From contig NZ_WHUF01000006.1 of the NCBI RefSeq assembly GCF_009380165.1, positions 404,591 to 468,590 of the forward strand: DNA of 64,000 bases, read 5' to 3'. The stretch comes from Rugamonas rivuli. Its GTDB lineage: Bacteria > Pseudomonadota > Gammaproteobacteria > Burkholderiales > Burkholderiaceae_D. Positions 1 to 8,417 of the stretch are shown piece by piece (position 1 is the first letter of the stretch; every line of letters begins with the position of its first letter). The notes below the pieces were generated by a model. The model did no database searches, had not been told where the DNA came from, and saw only the letters and a list, made by a program, of their open reading frames with translations. The translations under genes were made by a program, and so were the position numbers.

Positions 1-2
1 CG

Positions 3-833
3 GCACGCAGCGCCTTGCTGGCGCAGACGCGGCAGGGCGTGCCGTTAGTTGTACTGGGTTCCAACGCCGCCGATGCGGGGATGTGGCAGCGCGAGTTCGG
101 CCTGCGTCTGCGTCCGCAATCGCCGACCACGGAGAAGGAAGATACGCGCCAGTTCACCGTCGCCGGTGCTGTGCTGGCGATGCCGCCTGCGGGGCTGAAT
201 CCGGACGATAACACCGCCGCGCCTTGGTCCGTCGTGGCGCGTGATGGCAAGAAGCTGCCGTGGCTGTGGCAGCGCGATTTGCAGCAAGGGCGCGTGGTGT
301 GGGTGGGCGTGTCGGACTGGCACCGTTATGCGATCAGCTCACCGCAGGCATTGGCCTTGTGGTGGCAAGGTGCGATGGACAGCATCGCGCTGGCCAGCGT
401 GCAGAAGACGGGCTGGCAGATGGTCGATCCGATGCCGTTACCCGGCTTGCGCAGCGAGATTTGCGCGCAGGGAGTGAAGGCTGGCACGGCGTTGGACGTG
501 ATGGGCGCCGCGCAGCTTCAGTTGCAGCCGCGCGCGGACAAGGCGGAAGCGGCATGCGCCGCGCTGTGGCCGCAGAAGGCCGGATGGATGACCTTCAAGG
601 CGGCCGGCGTCGCGGAGCCGGGCTTGGAGTATGTGTATGCCCGCACCGATTGGCCGGCCTGGCAGAGGGCGCTGCGCCGCGACGCCACCGCGCTGTACGC
701 CGCACGAGCGGGTGCCCCGGACCGCACCGTCGAAGCCGCCCAGCCACCAAGCCGTCCGGTACCGGTTGCACCGTTCGCCGTATTGTTCGCGTTGTCCATG
801 CTGGGCCTGTGGTGGCGCGAGCAGCGTCGCTGA
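3..833 (+). CDS. C-terminal part of an uncharacterised membrane-anchored protein (5' end outside window)
   Basis: The frame is open from base 3 with no convincing start or ribosome binding site, so the gene very probably begins upstream of the window. About 275 residues are visible. They hold a soluble alpha/beta-looking region (VPLVVLGSNAADAG near the start, then GRVVWVGVSDWHRY), a Pro-rich linker (QPPSRPVPVAP), one C-terminal transmembrane helix (FAVLFALSMLGLWW) and a basic tail (REQRR), which suggests a large domain tethered to the inner membrane by its C-terminus. The first part recalls glutamine-amidotransferase-like domains of large membrane proteins, but no catalytic residues can be identified. 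The function is unknown. It ends 5 bp before the convergent minus-strand operon. Confidence 0.6.
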   Translation, partial: ARSALLAQTRQGVPLVVLGSNAADAGMWQREFGLRLRPQSPTTEKEDTRQFTVAGAVLAMPPAGLNPDDNTAAPWSVVARDGKKLPWLWQRDLQQGRVVWVGVSDWHRYAISSPQALALWWQGAMDSIALASVQKTGWQMVDPMPLPGLRSEICAQGVKAGTALDVMGAAQLQLQPRADKAEAACAALWPQKAGWMTFKAAGVAEPGLEYVYARTDWPAWQRALRRDATALYAARAGAPDRTVEAAQPPSRPVPVAPFAVLFALSMLGLWWREQRR

Positions 834-838
834 CTTGC

Positions 839-1381
839 CTAGCGTGTGAGCCAGCTGGAAACCGCCTTGACGTAACGCGGCATGATCACATACACCATCA
901 GCCACACGGTCAGCGCGGACGCGGACAGCTGCACCAAGGCCGATGGCAGGCCCCAGCTGCCGGTCAGCATGCGCAGGACGGCCGGAACCATTTGGGTCAG
1001 CGGATAGATGGCCGACAGCGTCAAGAGAAACTGTTTATACGGTTTCGCTTGCGGGCCGGTATAGGCTGGCGTGAACCACAATCCCATGCCCGCCCGTACG
1101 CGCTCCTCGCGCAGCAGCAGCGGCCGAAGCTCCTCCACCAGTTGGCGGCGCCGTTCCGATCCCACCCAGTCCTGCAACTGCGCGTGGGTGTCGAAATGCA
1201 CCAGCAAAGTGTAGGTCGTATCGCGGCCCTTCGGCCGCATCACCGCGACACCCTGGAAGCCAGTGTAGCGTTGGCATTCCAGGGTGACGTTGGCGACCCA
1301 GGCTTCGTACTGCGTCCTGGCCGCCGGCGCCACCGCGTGCTGCACCAGCAGCGCGGCCTGGTCTGCCGCGCCCTGGCTCAT
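839..1381 (-). CDS. ABM-domain (antibiotic biosynthesis monooxygenase-like) protein with C-terminal membrane helices
   Basis: This is a 180-residue protein. Residues 8-95 resemble the dimeric alpha/beta-barrel ABM fold (AVAPAARTQYEAWVANVT, then GFQGVAVMRP and YTLLVHFDTHAQLQDW). Two hydrophobic segments follow near residues 118-165 (KQFLLTLSAIYPLTQMVPAVL and ALVQLSASALTVWLMVYVIMP). ABM proteins with membrane tails are common and mostly uncharacterised; small-molecule oxidation or binding is the usual guess. The start overlaps the stop of the upstream aldehyde dehydrogenase by 4 bp (ATGA), so it is translationally coupled as the last gene of the operon that starts near 7272. Its substrate cannot be read from sequence. 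Confidence 0.8.
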   Translation of the reverse strand: MSQGAADQAALLVQHAVAPAARTQYEAWVANVTLECQRYTGFQGVAVMRPKGRDTTYTLLVHFDTHAQLQDWVGSERRRQLVEELRPLLLREERVRAGMGLWFTPAYTGPQAKPYKQFLLTLSAIYPLTQMVPAVLRMLTGSWGLPSALVQLSASALTVWLMVYVIMPRYVKAVSSWLTR

Positions 1382-2835
1382 AGGTTGGTGAAGGCGATGT
1401 GCTTGGACTCCAGGAAGTCGTCGATCGACGTCATGCCGTTCAGTCGCCCCTGACCCGACTGCTTGTAGCCGCCTTCCTCGAACTCATCGAACACCTGCGC
1501 CCAGTCGTTGATCCAGATCGTGCCAGCCTTGATCTTGCGGGCCACGCGCAACGAGCGTTTGGTGTCGCGCGTCCAGATGGCTGCGGCCAGGCCGTACTCG
1601 CTGTCGTTGGCCAGCGCCAGGGCTTCCTGCTCGCTGTCGAACACCTGCAGCGTCATCACCGGGCCGAAGGTTTCCTCCTGCACGATAGGCAGCTTGGCGT
1701 CGCAGACTTCCAGCAGCGTAGGGCGGTAGAAGGCGCCGGCGGCAAGCGGGCCTTCGTTGACAGGGCCGCCGCGCAGCAGTACCTTGGCGCCGGCAGCGAT
1801 GGCACGGTTCACCACCGCATCGACGCGCGCCACGTTGGCCTTGTCGATCAGCGGGCCCATGTCGCTGTCCGCATCGGCGGCAGGGCCGACACGCACCGCC
1901 TCCAGCCGTGCCGCGAGACGCTCGCGCACCTGTTGCGCGATGTCGCGGTGCACCAGCAAGCGCGAACTGGTCATGCAGAACTGGCCAGCGAACACGGTCA
2001 GCGATTTCTCGATTACCGGCAGCGCCGCATCCAGATCGGCATCGTCGAACAGCAGGTGCGGCGTCTTGCCGCCCAGTTCCAGGCCGAAGCGCTTGAGCTG
2101 CTGCGCGCCCACGGCCGATATGGCCTGGCCGGTGCGGGTGGAACCGGTGAAGCTGATGACGGGAACGTCCGGCGACGCCACCATCAGCTTGGCGCCTTCC
2201 GCGCCGGACTCGGTGAACATATTGATCACGCCACGCGGCAGCGATGGCGCTTCCGACATGATGCGCGCCACCAGCGCGTTGACCTGCGCCGTCTGGCTCG
2301 GCATCTTGATGACCACCGTGGTGCCCGCCGCCAGCGCAGGCGCCAGCGAGCGTACCATCAGAATCACCGGTGAATTCCACGGCACCATTATGCCGGCCAC
2401 GCCGACCGGCTCGCGCAGCAGCACGGAGACCGCGTTGGGGCGCGGCGAACCGCTGCGGCCCAATTCGGTGCGCGCCAGCGCGCCCGCGAAGCGCAGCTTG
2501 GACGGCACCATGTCGACTTCAAAGCCGGCTTCCGGCTTGATCTTGCCGTTCTCCGTTGCCAGCAGTTCGATCAGCGTTTCGCGGTGGCGTTCGAAGGATG
2601 CCGCCAGTTCTTCCAGCACGCGGGCGCGCAGGATCGCGTCCTCCGCCCAGGCGCTCTGTTCGAAAGCCTGGCGGGCTGCCGTGATGGCCAGCGCCGCTTC
2701 GTGTGCGCCGCCGTCGGCGTAGGTGCCGATCACGCCGCCGGTGGCGGGGTTGTACGACTCGCGGATATCGTCGGAGCTTAGCCATTCGCCGTTGATCCAG
2801 TGACGGGCCAGCGTGTTGTGTTCAGGTTTGTTCAT
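1378..2835 (-). CDS. NAD(P)-dependent aldehyde dehydrogenase
   Basis: This 485-residue enzyme of the ALDH superfamily oxidises an aldehyde to a carboxylic acid with NAD(P)+. Visible family marks are the N-terminal HWINGEWLSS, the general base in FGLELGGKTPHLLF, the catalytic cysteine in FAGQFCMTSSRLLVH, and EETFGPVMTLQVFD. I chose the ATG at 2835 (MNKPEHNTLARHW): the frame is open further upstream, but that extension would run into the 3' end of the GMC gene and is only an arginine- and histidine-rich shadow. The gene follows the GMC oxidoreductase by 17 bp. The two together make a plausible alcohol to aldehyde to acid pathway. The substrate is unknown. Confidence 0.93.
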   Translation of the reverse strand: MNKPEHNTLARHWINGEWLSSDDIRESYNPATGGVIGTYADGGAHEAALAITAARQAFEQSAWAEDAILRARVLEELAASFERHRETLIELLATENGKIKPEAGFEVDMVPSKLRFAGALARTELGRSGSPRPNAVSVLLREPVGVAGIMVPWNSPVILMVRSLAPALAAGTTVVIKMPSQTAQVNALVARIMSEAPSLPRGVINMFTESGAEGAKLMVASPDVPVISFTGSTRTGQAISAVGAQQLKRFGLELGGKTPHLLFDDADLDAALPVIEKSLTVFAGQFCMTSSRLLVHRDIAQQVRERLAARLEAVRVGPAADADSDMGPLIDKANVARVDAVVNRAIAAGAKVLLRGGPVNEGPLAAGAFYRPTLLEVCDAKLPIVQEETFGPVMTLQVFDSEQEALALANDSEYGLAAAIWTRDTKRSLRVARKIKAGTIWINDWAQVFDEFEEGGYKQSGQGRLNGMTSIDDFLESKHIAFTNL

Positions 2836-2852
2836 GATCGTTCTCGGTGAGG

Positions 2853-4376
2853 TCAGAAGAAACGCGCGGCCGCGTGTTCGGCGATCGCGATGGTGGTGAT
2901 GTTGGTGGCGACCGACACGGTGTCCGGGAAAATCGAAGCGTCCACCACGCGCAGGCCGGTCACGCCGCGCACGCGGCATTCGAGGTCCAGCACCGCATGT
3001 GGATCGCCATCGAGGCCCATCGGCACGGTGGATGTCGGATGGTGATAGGTGTCCAGCGTGCCGAGCATGGAGCGTTCGATGGCGCTGTCATCCTGGGCAT
3101 CCGCGCCCGGCGCCAGCTCGCTGTGCACCAGCGCGGACAGCGGAGCGGTCTGGCCCAGCTTGCGCGCCAGCTTCACGCCTTCCAGCAGGCGCGCGCGGTC
3201 GCCCGCGTCGGCCAGGAAGTTCAGGTCGATAGATGGTGCGGCCAGCGGATCGCGCGTGGTGATGCGGAACTTGCCTACCGATTGCGGCAGCGTCAGCGCC
3301 ACCGCCAGCACGAAGCCCACTTTGGTGGGGCTGAATTCATGCGGGAACAGGTGGGTGGCGGTGATGTGCAGATCCAGCTCGCCAGGCTTGGCCAGGCTGC
3401 TGCGGGTCCACAGCTTGGCGCCGATGGCGGGCGACTGTGCGCCGATGGTTTCCGGCTTGGCGGCGTAGGCGTTGTAGTAGAACGGGTGGTCCTTCAGGCG
3501 CTGGCCCACCGGCAGGTCGGCCACCGACGGAATGTCCAGGGCTTCCAGTTCTTTCGCGGGACCGACGCCGGAGCGCAGCAGGATGGCCGCGCTGCCGTAG
3601 GTGCCGGCGCTGAGCACCACTTGCTTCGCTTTGATGACCTGACCATCTGCCAGGCGCACGCCGACCGCTTGCGTGCCGTCGAACAGTACGCGGTCGACCG
3701 TGACGCCACCCTGCACGCGCAGGTTGGCGCGGGCGCGCACGCTGTTGCCAAGGTAAGCCATGCCGGTGTTGACGCGCACGCCGTTGACGACGTTCATGCG
3801 GTACGGACCAACGCCGTGCGGGTCCGCGCCGTCGAAATCGGAGACGGCCGCGTAGCCGGCGGCGAGGGCCGCGTCGGTGAAGGCTTGCTGCATCGGCGTG
3901 GTGTCCGCACGCGTCAGCTGGCGCACCGGCAGCGGGCCGCCCTGGCCGTGCAGGTCGGTGGCGCCGCCGTCGCTGTCTTCCAGCCGTTTGAAGGATGGCA
4001 GCAGATCGTCATAGGACCAGCCGGGCAGGTTCCAGTTCTGGAAGTCGCTGGCGCGGGCGCGGATGGCGACGGCGCCGTTGATGCCGGAGCTGCCGCCCAG
4101 GACTTTGCCGCGCAGGGCGCCGACCGGATGGCGGATGTAGCCTGGCTCGGTCTTGTAGCCCCATTCGTGATCCTGGTCGCCGCCTAGCCGGTCGCTGCTG
4201 CTGATGACTGCGGGGTAGTCCCATGCCGCGTGGGCCGGGCCGGCTTCCAGCAGCAGCACGCTGCGGTCGGGGCGTTCGCTCAGGCGCGAGGCCAGCACGG
4301 CGCCGGCCGAGCCGCCGCCGACCACCAGGATGTCGACGATGTCGTTCAAAACTTTTAGGGAAGAGAGGGAAGTCAT
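2853..4376 (-). CDS. GMC family FAD-dependent oxidoreductase (alcohol dehydrogenase type)
   Basis: This 507-residue enzyme of the glucose-methanol-choline family oxidises an alcohol to an aldehyde or ketone using FAD. The N-terminal dinucleotide-binding motif is at residues 15-47 (VDILVVGGGSAGAVLASRLS, ending LLLEAGP). The first GMC signature is GKVLGGSSGINGAVAIRAR and the second lies around QVVLSAGTYGSAAILLRSGVG. The C-terminal active-site region carries the histidine in YHHPTSTVPMG and the Asn side in DTVSVATNITTIAIAEH. Polyethylene-glycol, choline and long-chain alcohol dehydrogenases share this architecture, so the substrate stays open. It sits between wrbA and the aldehyde dehydrogenase in one operon. 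There is no signal peptide, so it should be cytoplasmic or membrane-associated. Confidence 0.93.
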   Translation of the reverse strand: MTSLSSLKVLNDIVDILVVGGGSAGAVLASRLSERPDRSVLLLEAGPAHAAWDYPAVISSSDRLGGDQDHEWGYKTEPGYIRHPVGALRGKVLGGSSGINGAVAIRARASDFQNWNLPGWSYDDLLPSFKRLEDSDGGATDLHGQGGPLPVRQLTRADTTPMQQAFTDAALAAGYAAVSDFDGADPHGVGPYRMNVVNGVRVNTGMAYLGNSVRARANLRVQGGVTVDRVLFDGTQAVGVRLADGQVIKAKQVVLSAGTYGSAAILLRSGVGPAKELEALDIPSVADLPVGQRLKDHPFYYNAYAAKPETIGAQSPAIGAKLWTRSSLAKPGELDLHITATHLFPHEFSPTKVGFVLAVALTLPQSVGKFRITTRDPLAAPSIDLNFLADAGDRARLLEGVKLARKLGQTAPLSALVHSELAPGADAQDDSAIERSMLGTLDTYHHPTSTVPMGLDGDPHAVLDLECRVRGVTGLRVVDASIFPDTVSVATNITTIAIAEHAAARFF

Positions 4377-4397
4377 GGCTGTGGTGGAGGTCTGTGG

Positions 4398-4997
4398 TTA
4401 GCCGAACAGTTTGGCGGCGGTCTGGGCGACGACTTCGCCCTGGTGGCGGGCGCCGGCCAGGTCGATGGCGCTGGGCTGGCGCGAGCCGTCGTTGCCGGCG
4501 ATGGTGCCGGCGCCGTACGGCGAGCCGCCGACGATTTCCGCCGACGTGGATTGGCCTGCGTGCGTGTACGGCATGCCGACGATGACCATACCGAAGTGCA
4601 GCAGGTTGGTGATCACGGAGAACAGCGTCTGCTCATGGCCGCCATGCTGGGTGCCGGTGGAGGTGAAGGCTGCGCCGACCTTGCCCGTGAAGGCGCCGCG
4701 CGCCCACATGCCGCCGGTCTGGTCGAGGAAGGCCGCCATCTGCGACGCCATGCGGCCGTAGCGGGTGGGCGTGCCGATGATGATGGCGTCGTAGTGTTCC
4801 AGCTCGGCGGCGGTGGCCACCGGTGCGATCTGGTCCAGTTTGAAGTGGCCGCGCTGCGCCACTTCCACCGGCACCGTTTCCGGCACGCGCTTGACATCGA
4901 CCGTGGCGCCGGCCGCACTGGCGCCTTCGGCGATGGCATGCGCCATCTGTTCGAGATGTCCGTAGGACGAGTAGTAAAGTACCAAAACCTTGGCCAT
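4398..4997 (-). CDS. wrbA: NAD(P)H:quinone oxidoreductase WrbA
   Basis: This 199-residue flavodoxin-like protein has the normal WrbA length. WrbA reduces quinones to hydroquinones in two-electron steps with FMN and limits redox cycling. Visible marks are the phosphate-binding loop in LYYSSYGHLEQMA, the FMN-site stretch GTPTRYGRMASQMAAFLDQTG, the loop TSTGTQHGGHEQTL, and GMVIVGMPYTHAGQ. A ribosome binding site (AGGAA) lies 6 nt before the ATG. It lies 17 bp after the hydrolase and 21 bp before the GMC gene, so it belongs to the oxidation operon, where it may deal with quinone products or electron carriers (inference). Confidence 0.94.
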   Translation of the reverse strand: MAKVLVLYYSSYGHLEQMAHAIAEGASAAGATVDVKRVPETVPVEVAQRGHFKLDQIAPVATAAELEHYDAIIIGTPTRYGRMASQMAAFLDQTGGMWARGAFTGKVGAAFTSTGTQHGGHEQTLFSVITNLLHFGMVIVGMPYTHAGQSTSAEIVGGSPYGAGTIAGNDGSRQPSAIDLAGARHQGEVVAQTAAKLFG

Positions 4998-5014
4998 GAA
5001 AATTCCTGTGTCAG

Positions 5015-5770
5015 TTATTGGGAGATGCCGGCCGCTTGCAGGATCACCTGCGCCACCTCGGCCGGGTGCGAGCGGTGCGCGACGTGGCTGGCTTGCAGGC
5101 TGGTGGTCTTGGCCTTGATGCGGCTGGCCAGCACGCGTTGCAGCTCGGGCGGGATCATGCGGTCCTGCTCACTGACGATGTAGAACGACGGCTTGGTGGT
5201 CCAGGCGGCGGTGCTGATGCGGTCTTCGAAAGCCTTGGCCTGGATCGCGCCTTGGGTGGCGGCCATCACTTTGGTGACGTCGGCCGGCAGGTCTTGTGCG
5301 AAGGCGGTGCTCATGCCCTTGGCCGTCAGCGACAGGTAGTCGTGCGCGTCCTTGACGAATTCGCGCTGGCCTTGCGATGGCGGGTAGTCCTTGCCCAATT
5401 CGCCGGTGCTTTGGCCGCTGCCCGGCGCGAAAGCGGCGACATACACCAGCGCCGCTACTTTGGCGTGGGTGCCGGCTTCGGTGATGACGCTGCCGCCCCA
5501 CGAGTGGCCGACCAGGATCACTTTGCCCGGCGCGGCGTCGATGGAGCGGCGGGTTGCTGCGGCGTCGCCGGCCAGCGAATCGAGGCTGTTCTGCACCGCT
5601 TGTACGTGCAGGCCTTTGGCTTGCAGCAGCGGGATCACTTGCGCCCAGTCGGAGCCGTCGGCGAAGGCGCCGTGCACCAGTACGACCGAGGTAGGTGCAG
5701 CGGAGGTCTGGGCTTGTGCGCCCAGTGCGGAAGTGGCCAGTACGGCCGTGGCGATTGCTTTACGCAGCAT
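5015..5770 (-). CDS. Exported alpha/beta hydrolase
   Basis: This 251-residue protein has a signal peptide (MLRKAIATAVLATSALGAQA, cleavage likely after AQA). The mature part is an alpha/beta-hydrolase: the oxyanion region VVLVHGAFADGSDW, nucleophile elbow GHSWGGS, acid region SEQDRMIPPELQ, and a catalytic histidine candidate in SHVAHRSHPAEVA near the C-terminus. The family includes esterases and salicylate-esterase-like enzymes, and the reaction here is probably ester hydrolysis in the periplasm. The ribosome binding site AGGAGA is 6 nt upstream of the ATG. It sits in the LysR-linked operon between the mini-catalase (62 bp gap) and wrbA (17 bp gap). The substrate is unknown. Confidence 0.88.
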   Translation of the reverse strand: MLRKAIATAVLATSALGAQAQTSAAPTSVVLVHGAFADGSDWAQVIPLLQAKGLHVQAVQNSLDSLAGDAAATRRSIDAAPGKVILVGHSWGGSVITEAGTHAKVAALVYVAAFAPGSGQSTGELGKDYPPSQGQREFVKDAHDYLSLTAKGMSTAFAQDLPADVTKVMAATQGAIQAKAFEDRISTAAWTTKPSFYIVSEQDRMIPPELQRVLASRIKAKTTSLQASHVAHRSHPAEVAQVILQAAGISQ

Positions 5771-5832
5771 GTTTGTTCTCCTGATGTGATGGTGACTGTG
5801 GTGGTTGTGGTGGGTAGTGCTTCGGTAACTGC

Positions 5833-6780
5833 TTAACGTCTGCGGCTTGCGGCCAGGCGGTAGACCGCGCTGCGCACCGGGACCATGGGATCGTCGGACA
5901 GCATCAGTCCATCGATCAATTGGCCCGGGTCCAGCGCCAGGTCGCGCGCGGCCTGGACCTGGTCGTCGGCCAGCGCCGTGATTCGCAATTCGCCGAGGTC
6001 AATCTCGGCGCGCGCATCCGGCCCGCTGTGCGGCCAGGCGATGGAGCCGTCGGCGCTGTTGTCCCCAGGGCCGGCCAGCTGGAACTTCAGCCGCATGGAG
6101 ACCGGCCCTTGCGCCAGCCGCGTTGCCAGTTCGTCGGCCAGATAGCCGTCGGCCAGCGCCGGCAATTCGTGGTCCGGCACGAAGGCACGGGCCAGCATCG
6201 GATCGATGCGGTAGCGGCCCATGGTCAGCGCGCCGTCGGCGGCGGCCAGCAGGAAGGCATTGACGCCGAAATAGGGCAGCGATGCATAGCTGCGCGGCGC
6301 CGGCTTCGGCGTTTCCAGGTAGTGGCGCGCACTGTCGTGGGCCGCGAGGAAGCGCTCCAGCGGCGCGGCATCGGGTGCGGTTTCGGAGACCGAGGCCGCA
6401 ATCGCTTGCAGGAATTCGAGGAACTGCTGCGGCGTCCCCACCGGGAAGCCGTCGAAGGAATGGGCCACGATGTCCGTCTCCGCGCCGCCCTCCAGATGGA
6501 AGCGGATACCCAGGCCACGCGGGCTGGCCATGGGATCGCCGTCCGGCGTCTGCGGCACGCCGCTGAAATTACTGAACCTTAGCGTGACCGGCACCGACTG
6601 TCCCTGCAGATGCGCTGCGCGGCTCAAGCGCCCGGCTGCGCTGCTGGCGATGAAGGAGCCGCTGGCCACGATGCCTTTCGCATGCGTGGCGCGCTGCCCG
6701 GGGTGGCGGCCGAAGGTGGCTTGCAGCGCAGCCAGCAGGCCTTCCAGCAAGGCGTCACCGCTTGCGTGTTGGTCGCTCAT
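5833..6780 (-). CDS. Catalase-family (SrpA-like) heme peroxidase
   Basis: This 315-residue protein is shorter than a classical catalase (about 480 residues), as expected for the SrpA/mini-catalase group, which mostly shows peroxidase activity with organic co-substrates. The distal histidine lies in RATHAKGIVASGSF, the conserved Asn region in RFSNFSGVPQTPDGDP, and SPRGLGIRFHL follows. A candidate proximal tyrosine is in MGRYRIDPM. There is no obvious signal peptide. It follows the NTF2-like gene by 9 bp and so is the second gene of the operon. It may remove peroxide made by the flavin oxidoreductase encoded downstream (inference from context). Confidence 0.88.
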   Translation of the reverse strand: MSDQHASGDALLEGLLAALQATFGRHPGQRATHAKGIVASGSFIASSAAGRLSRAAHLQGQSVPVTLRFSNFSGVPQTPDGDPMASPRGLGIRFHLEGGAETDIVAHSFDGFPVGTPQQFLEFLQAIAASVSETAPDAAPLERFLAAHDSARHYLETPKPAPRSYASLPYFGVNAFLLAAADGALTMGRYRIDPMLARAFVPDHELPALADGYLADELATRLAQGPVSMRLKFQLAGPGDNSADGSIAWPHSGPDARAEIDLGELRITALADDQVQAARDLALDPGQLIDGLMLSDDPMVPVRSAVYRLAASRRR

Positions 6781-6789
6781 GGCGCTGCC

Positions 6790-7272
6790 TCAGGATGCCT
6801 TGAAGGTCTGGTCCTGGCGGTCCACCCAGGGCTGGAACTTCTCGGCCGGCCAGTTCGGATCGACGTGGGAGATGCGGTCCACGCATTTCCAGACGCCGCC
6901 GCGTTTTTCGAACTTGTCGAAGTAGGTGCCGGTCGACAGGAAGCCTTCGCCGCCTTCGCGCCAGGTGACGACCCAGTTCCATTCGACGGTGGCGGCGTCG
7001 CCCGCACCCCGGATCACGAAGGTGCCCAGCGAGTGGCGCATGCGCTGCATCGGGAACACGCTGTGGGCGTAGTCGTAGAGCTGCTTCATGCCGGCCGGCC
7101 CGTCGAACACGTTCTGGCGGATGTCGTTCACGGTGAAGCGCGCTTCCGGCCAGTACAGCGACGCGTACAGCTCGGCGGAGGCGCGGCTGGCGTCGTTGTC
7201 GATGTAGCGCTGGTGCAGATGGAGCTGTTCGAAGATTTCGAAGCGGTCGATGGTCGACAGTGGGGCGGTCAT
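6790..7272 (-). CDS. NTF2/SnoaL-like small protein, first gene of the LysR-linked operon
   Basis: This 160-residue protein is a single cone-shaped NTF2-like domain: an N-terminal helix pair (RFEIFEQLHLHQRYIDN), the SLYWPEARFTVND strand region, and C-terminal strands (VEWNWVVTWREGGEGFLSTGTYFDKFEKRGGVWKC, given here in part). Members act as small isomerases, dehydratases or dioxygenase beta subunits, or simply bind ligands. Its lone context does not decide between these. A good ribosome binding site AAGGAG sits 8 nt before the ATG. It is transcribed divergently from a LysR regulator with 182 bp between the starts, the usual arrangement for a LysR-controlled operon. Confidence 0.85.
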   Translation of the reverse strand: MTAPLSTIDRFEIFEQLHLHQRYIDNDASRASAELYASLYWPEARFTVNDIRQNVFDGPAGMKQLYDYAHSVFPMQRMRHSLGTFVIRGAGDAATVEWNWVVTWREGGEGFLSTGTYFDKFEKRGGVWKCVDRISHVDPNWPAEKFQPWVDRQDQTFKAS

Positions 7273-7321
7273 GGTGAAGCTCCTTGCGGTGGGTGGTAGG
7301 GAAAAGCGAGCTCATTCTAGA

Positions 7322-7334
7322 TTTGTATAGACAA
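7322..7334. promoter_or_regulatory. Candidate LysR box between the operon and its divergent regulator
   Basis: The stretch contains TTGT-ATAG-ACAA, an inverted repeat fitting the T-N11-A pattern of LysR-type recognition sites, about 50 bp upstream of the first operon gene (minus strand) and 120 bp upstream of the LysR gene. Position and symmetry fit, but the motif is short and no second site was found. Confidence 0.4.
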
Positions 7335-7454
7335 GTGTCGGTAGTCCGTGGAAACTGTCAGCTCCTTCCCATGCGTGGAACAGTGCAGCCGCTGCCTGCG
7401 TGCTATAGTCCCGCCCGTTTTTTTGATAACTCTTCTTAACAACTTCCCTCGCTT

Positions 7455-8417
7455 ATGCTTGACCTGAACGACCTTCAATACTTTGTGATGGTGATCGACC
7501 ACGGCGGCTTCAACCCCACGGCGCGGGCGCTGGGCATACCCAAATCAAGCCTGAGCCGTCGTATCGCGCTGCTGGAAGAGCGGCTGGGCGTGCGCCTGAT
7601 CGTGCGTAACACGCGCAGCTTCAAGGCGACCGAGGTGGGCCAGAACTACTACACGCATTGCCGCGCCATGCTGTCTGCCGCCGCCGCCGCAGAGGAGTCG
7701 GTGGCGATGAGCAGCAACGAGCCAGCCGGCCTGCTGCGCCTGACCTGCCCGATCGCCTTGCTGGAGGAGTGCGTCGGCCTGATGATCGTGCAGTTCATGC
7801 TGCAGTACCCGCGCGTGGAAGTGCAGCTGGAGGCCAGCAACCGCAGCGTGGACGTGGTGGCGGAAGGCGTGGACATCGCGCTGCGCGTGCGCGTGCCACC
7901 GTTCGAGGATTCGGATTTGATTTCACGCGAGCTGTCGCAGCGCGTACAGCGGCTGGTGGCCAGCCCGGAGCTGTTGCAGCGCCTGGGCGCGCCGACAACG
8001 CCGGAGGATCTGGCGCGCTTCCCCAGCGCGCATCACGGCAAGGTGCAGCGCGACTACAGCTGGACGCTGCATCACCAGAGTGGCGCGAGCAGCACGGTGC
8101 GGCACCGCCCGCGCCTGGCGGTCAACGATATGCGCATGCTGCGCCTGGCCGCGCTGCGCGGGGTCGGCATCGTGCAGCTGCCGAGCGCGCAGGTGCACGA
8201 CGACCTGGCGCAGCGGCAGCTGATCGAGGTCTTGCCCGGCTGGGCGCCGAAGACCGAAGTGATCTACGCGGTGATGCCGACCCGGCGCGGCATGCTGCCG
8301 GCCACGCGCTTGCTGGTGGATTTTCTGGCCGAGCGTTTCATGCTGCTTGACGATCCGTTCCGCGGCCCGGCCGGTGGCGCGGCTTGCCAGATCGGCCCGT
8401 CCTCACCGCAGCCCTGA
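7455..8417 (+). CDS. LysR family transcriptional regulator
   Basis: This 320-residue protein has the standard LysR layout. The N-terminal winged HTH covers residues 1-60 (DLNDLQYFVMVIDHGGFNPTARALGIPKSSLSRRIALLEERLG, quoted in part as DLNDLQYFVMVIDHGGF) and a substrate-binding domain starts near residue 92 (GLLRLTCPIALLEECVG). It is divergent from the GMC/aldehyde dehydrogenase operon and is the obvious candidate for its activator. Its last 15 bp overlap the 3' end of the convergent hydrolase gene. The C-terminus is a little longer than usual and ends in a Gly/Pro/Ser-rich tail. Confidence 0.93.
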   Translation: MLDLNDLQYFVMVIDHGGFNPTARALGIPKSSLSRRIALLEERLGVRLIVRNTRSFKATEVGQNYYTHCRAMLSAAAAAEESVAMSSNEPAGLLRLTCPIALLEECVGLMIVQFMLQYPRVEVQLEASNRSVDVVAEGVDIALRVRVPPFEDSDLISRELSQRVQRLVASPELLQRLGAPTTPEDLARFPSAHHGKVQRDYSWTLHHQSGASSTVRHRPRLAVNDMRMLRLAALRGVGIVQLPSAQVHDDLAQRQLIEVLPGWAPKTEVIYAVMPTRRGMLPATRLLVDFLAERFMLLDDPFRGPAGGAACQIGPSSPQP

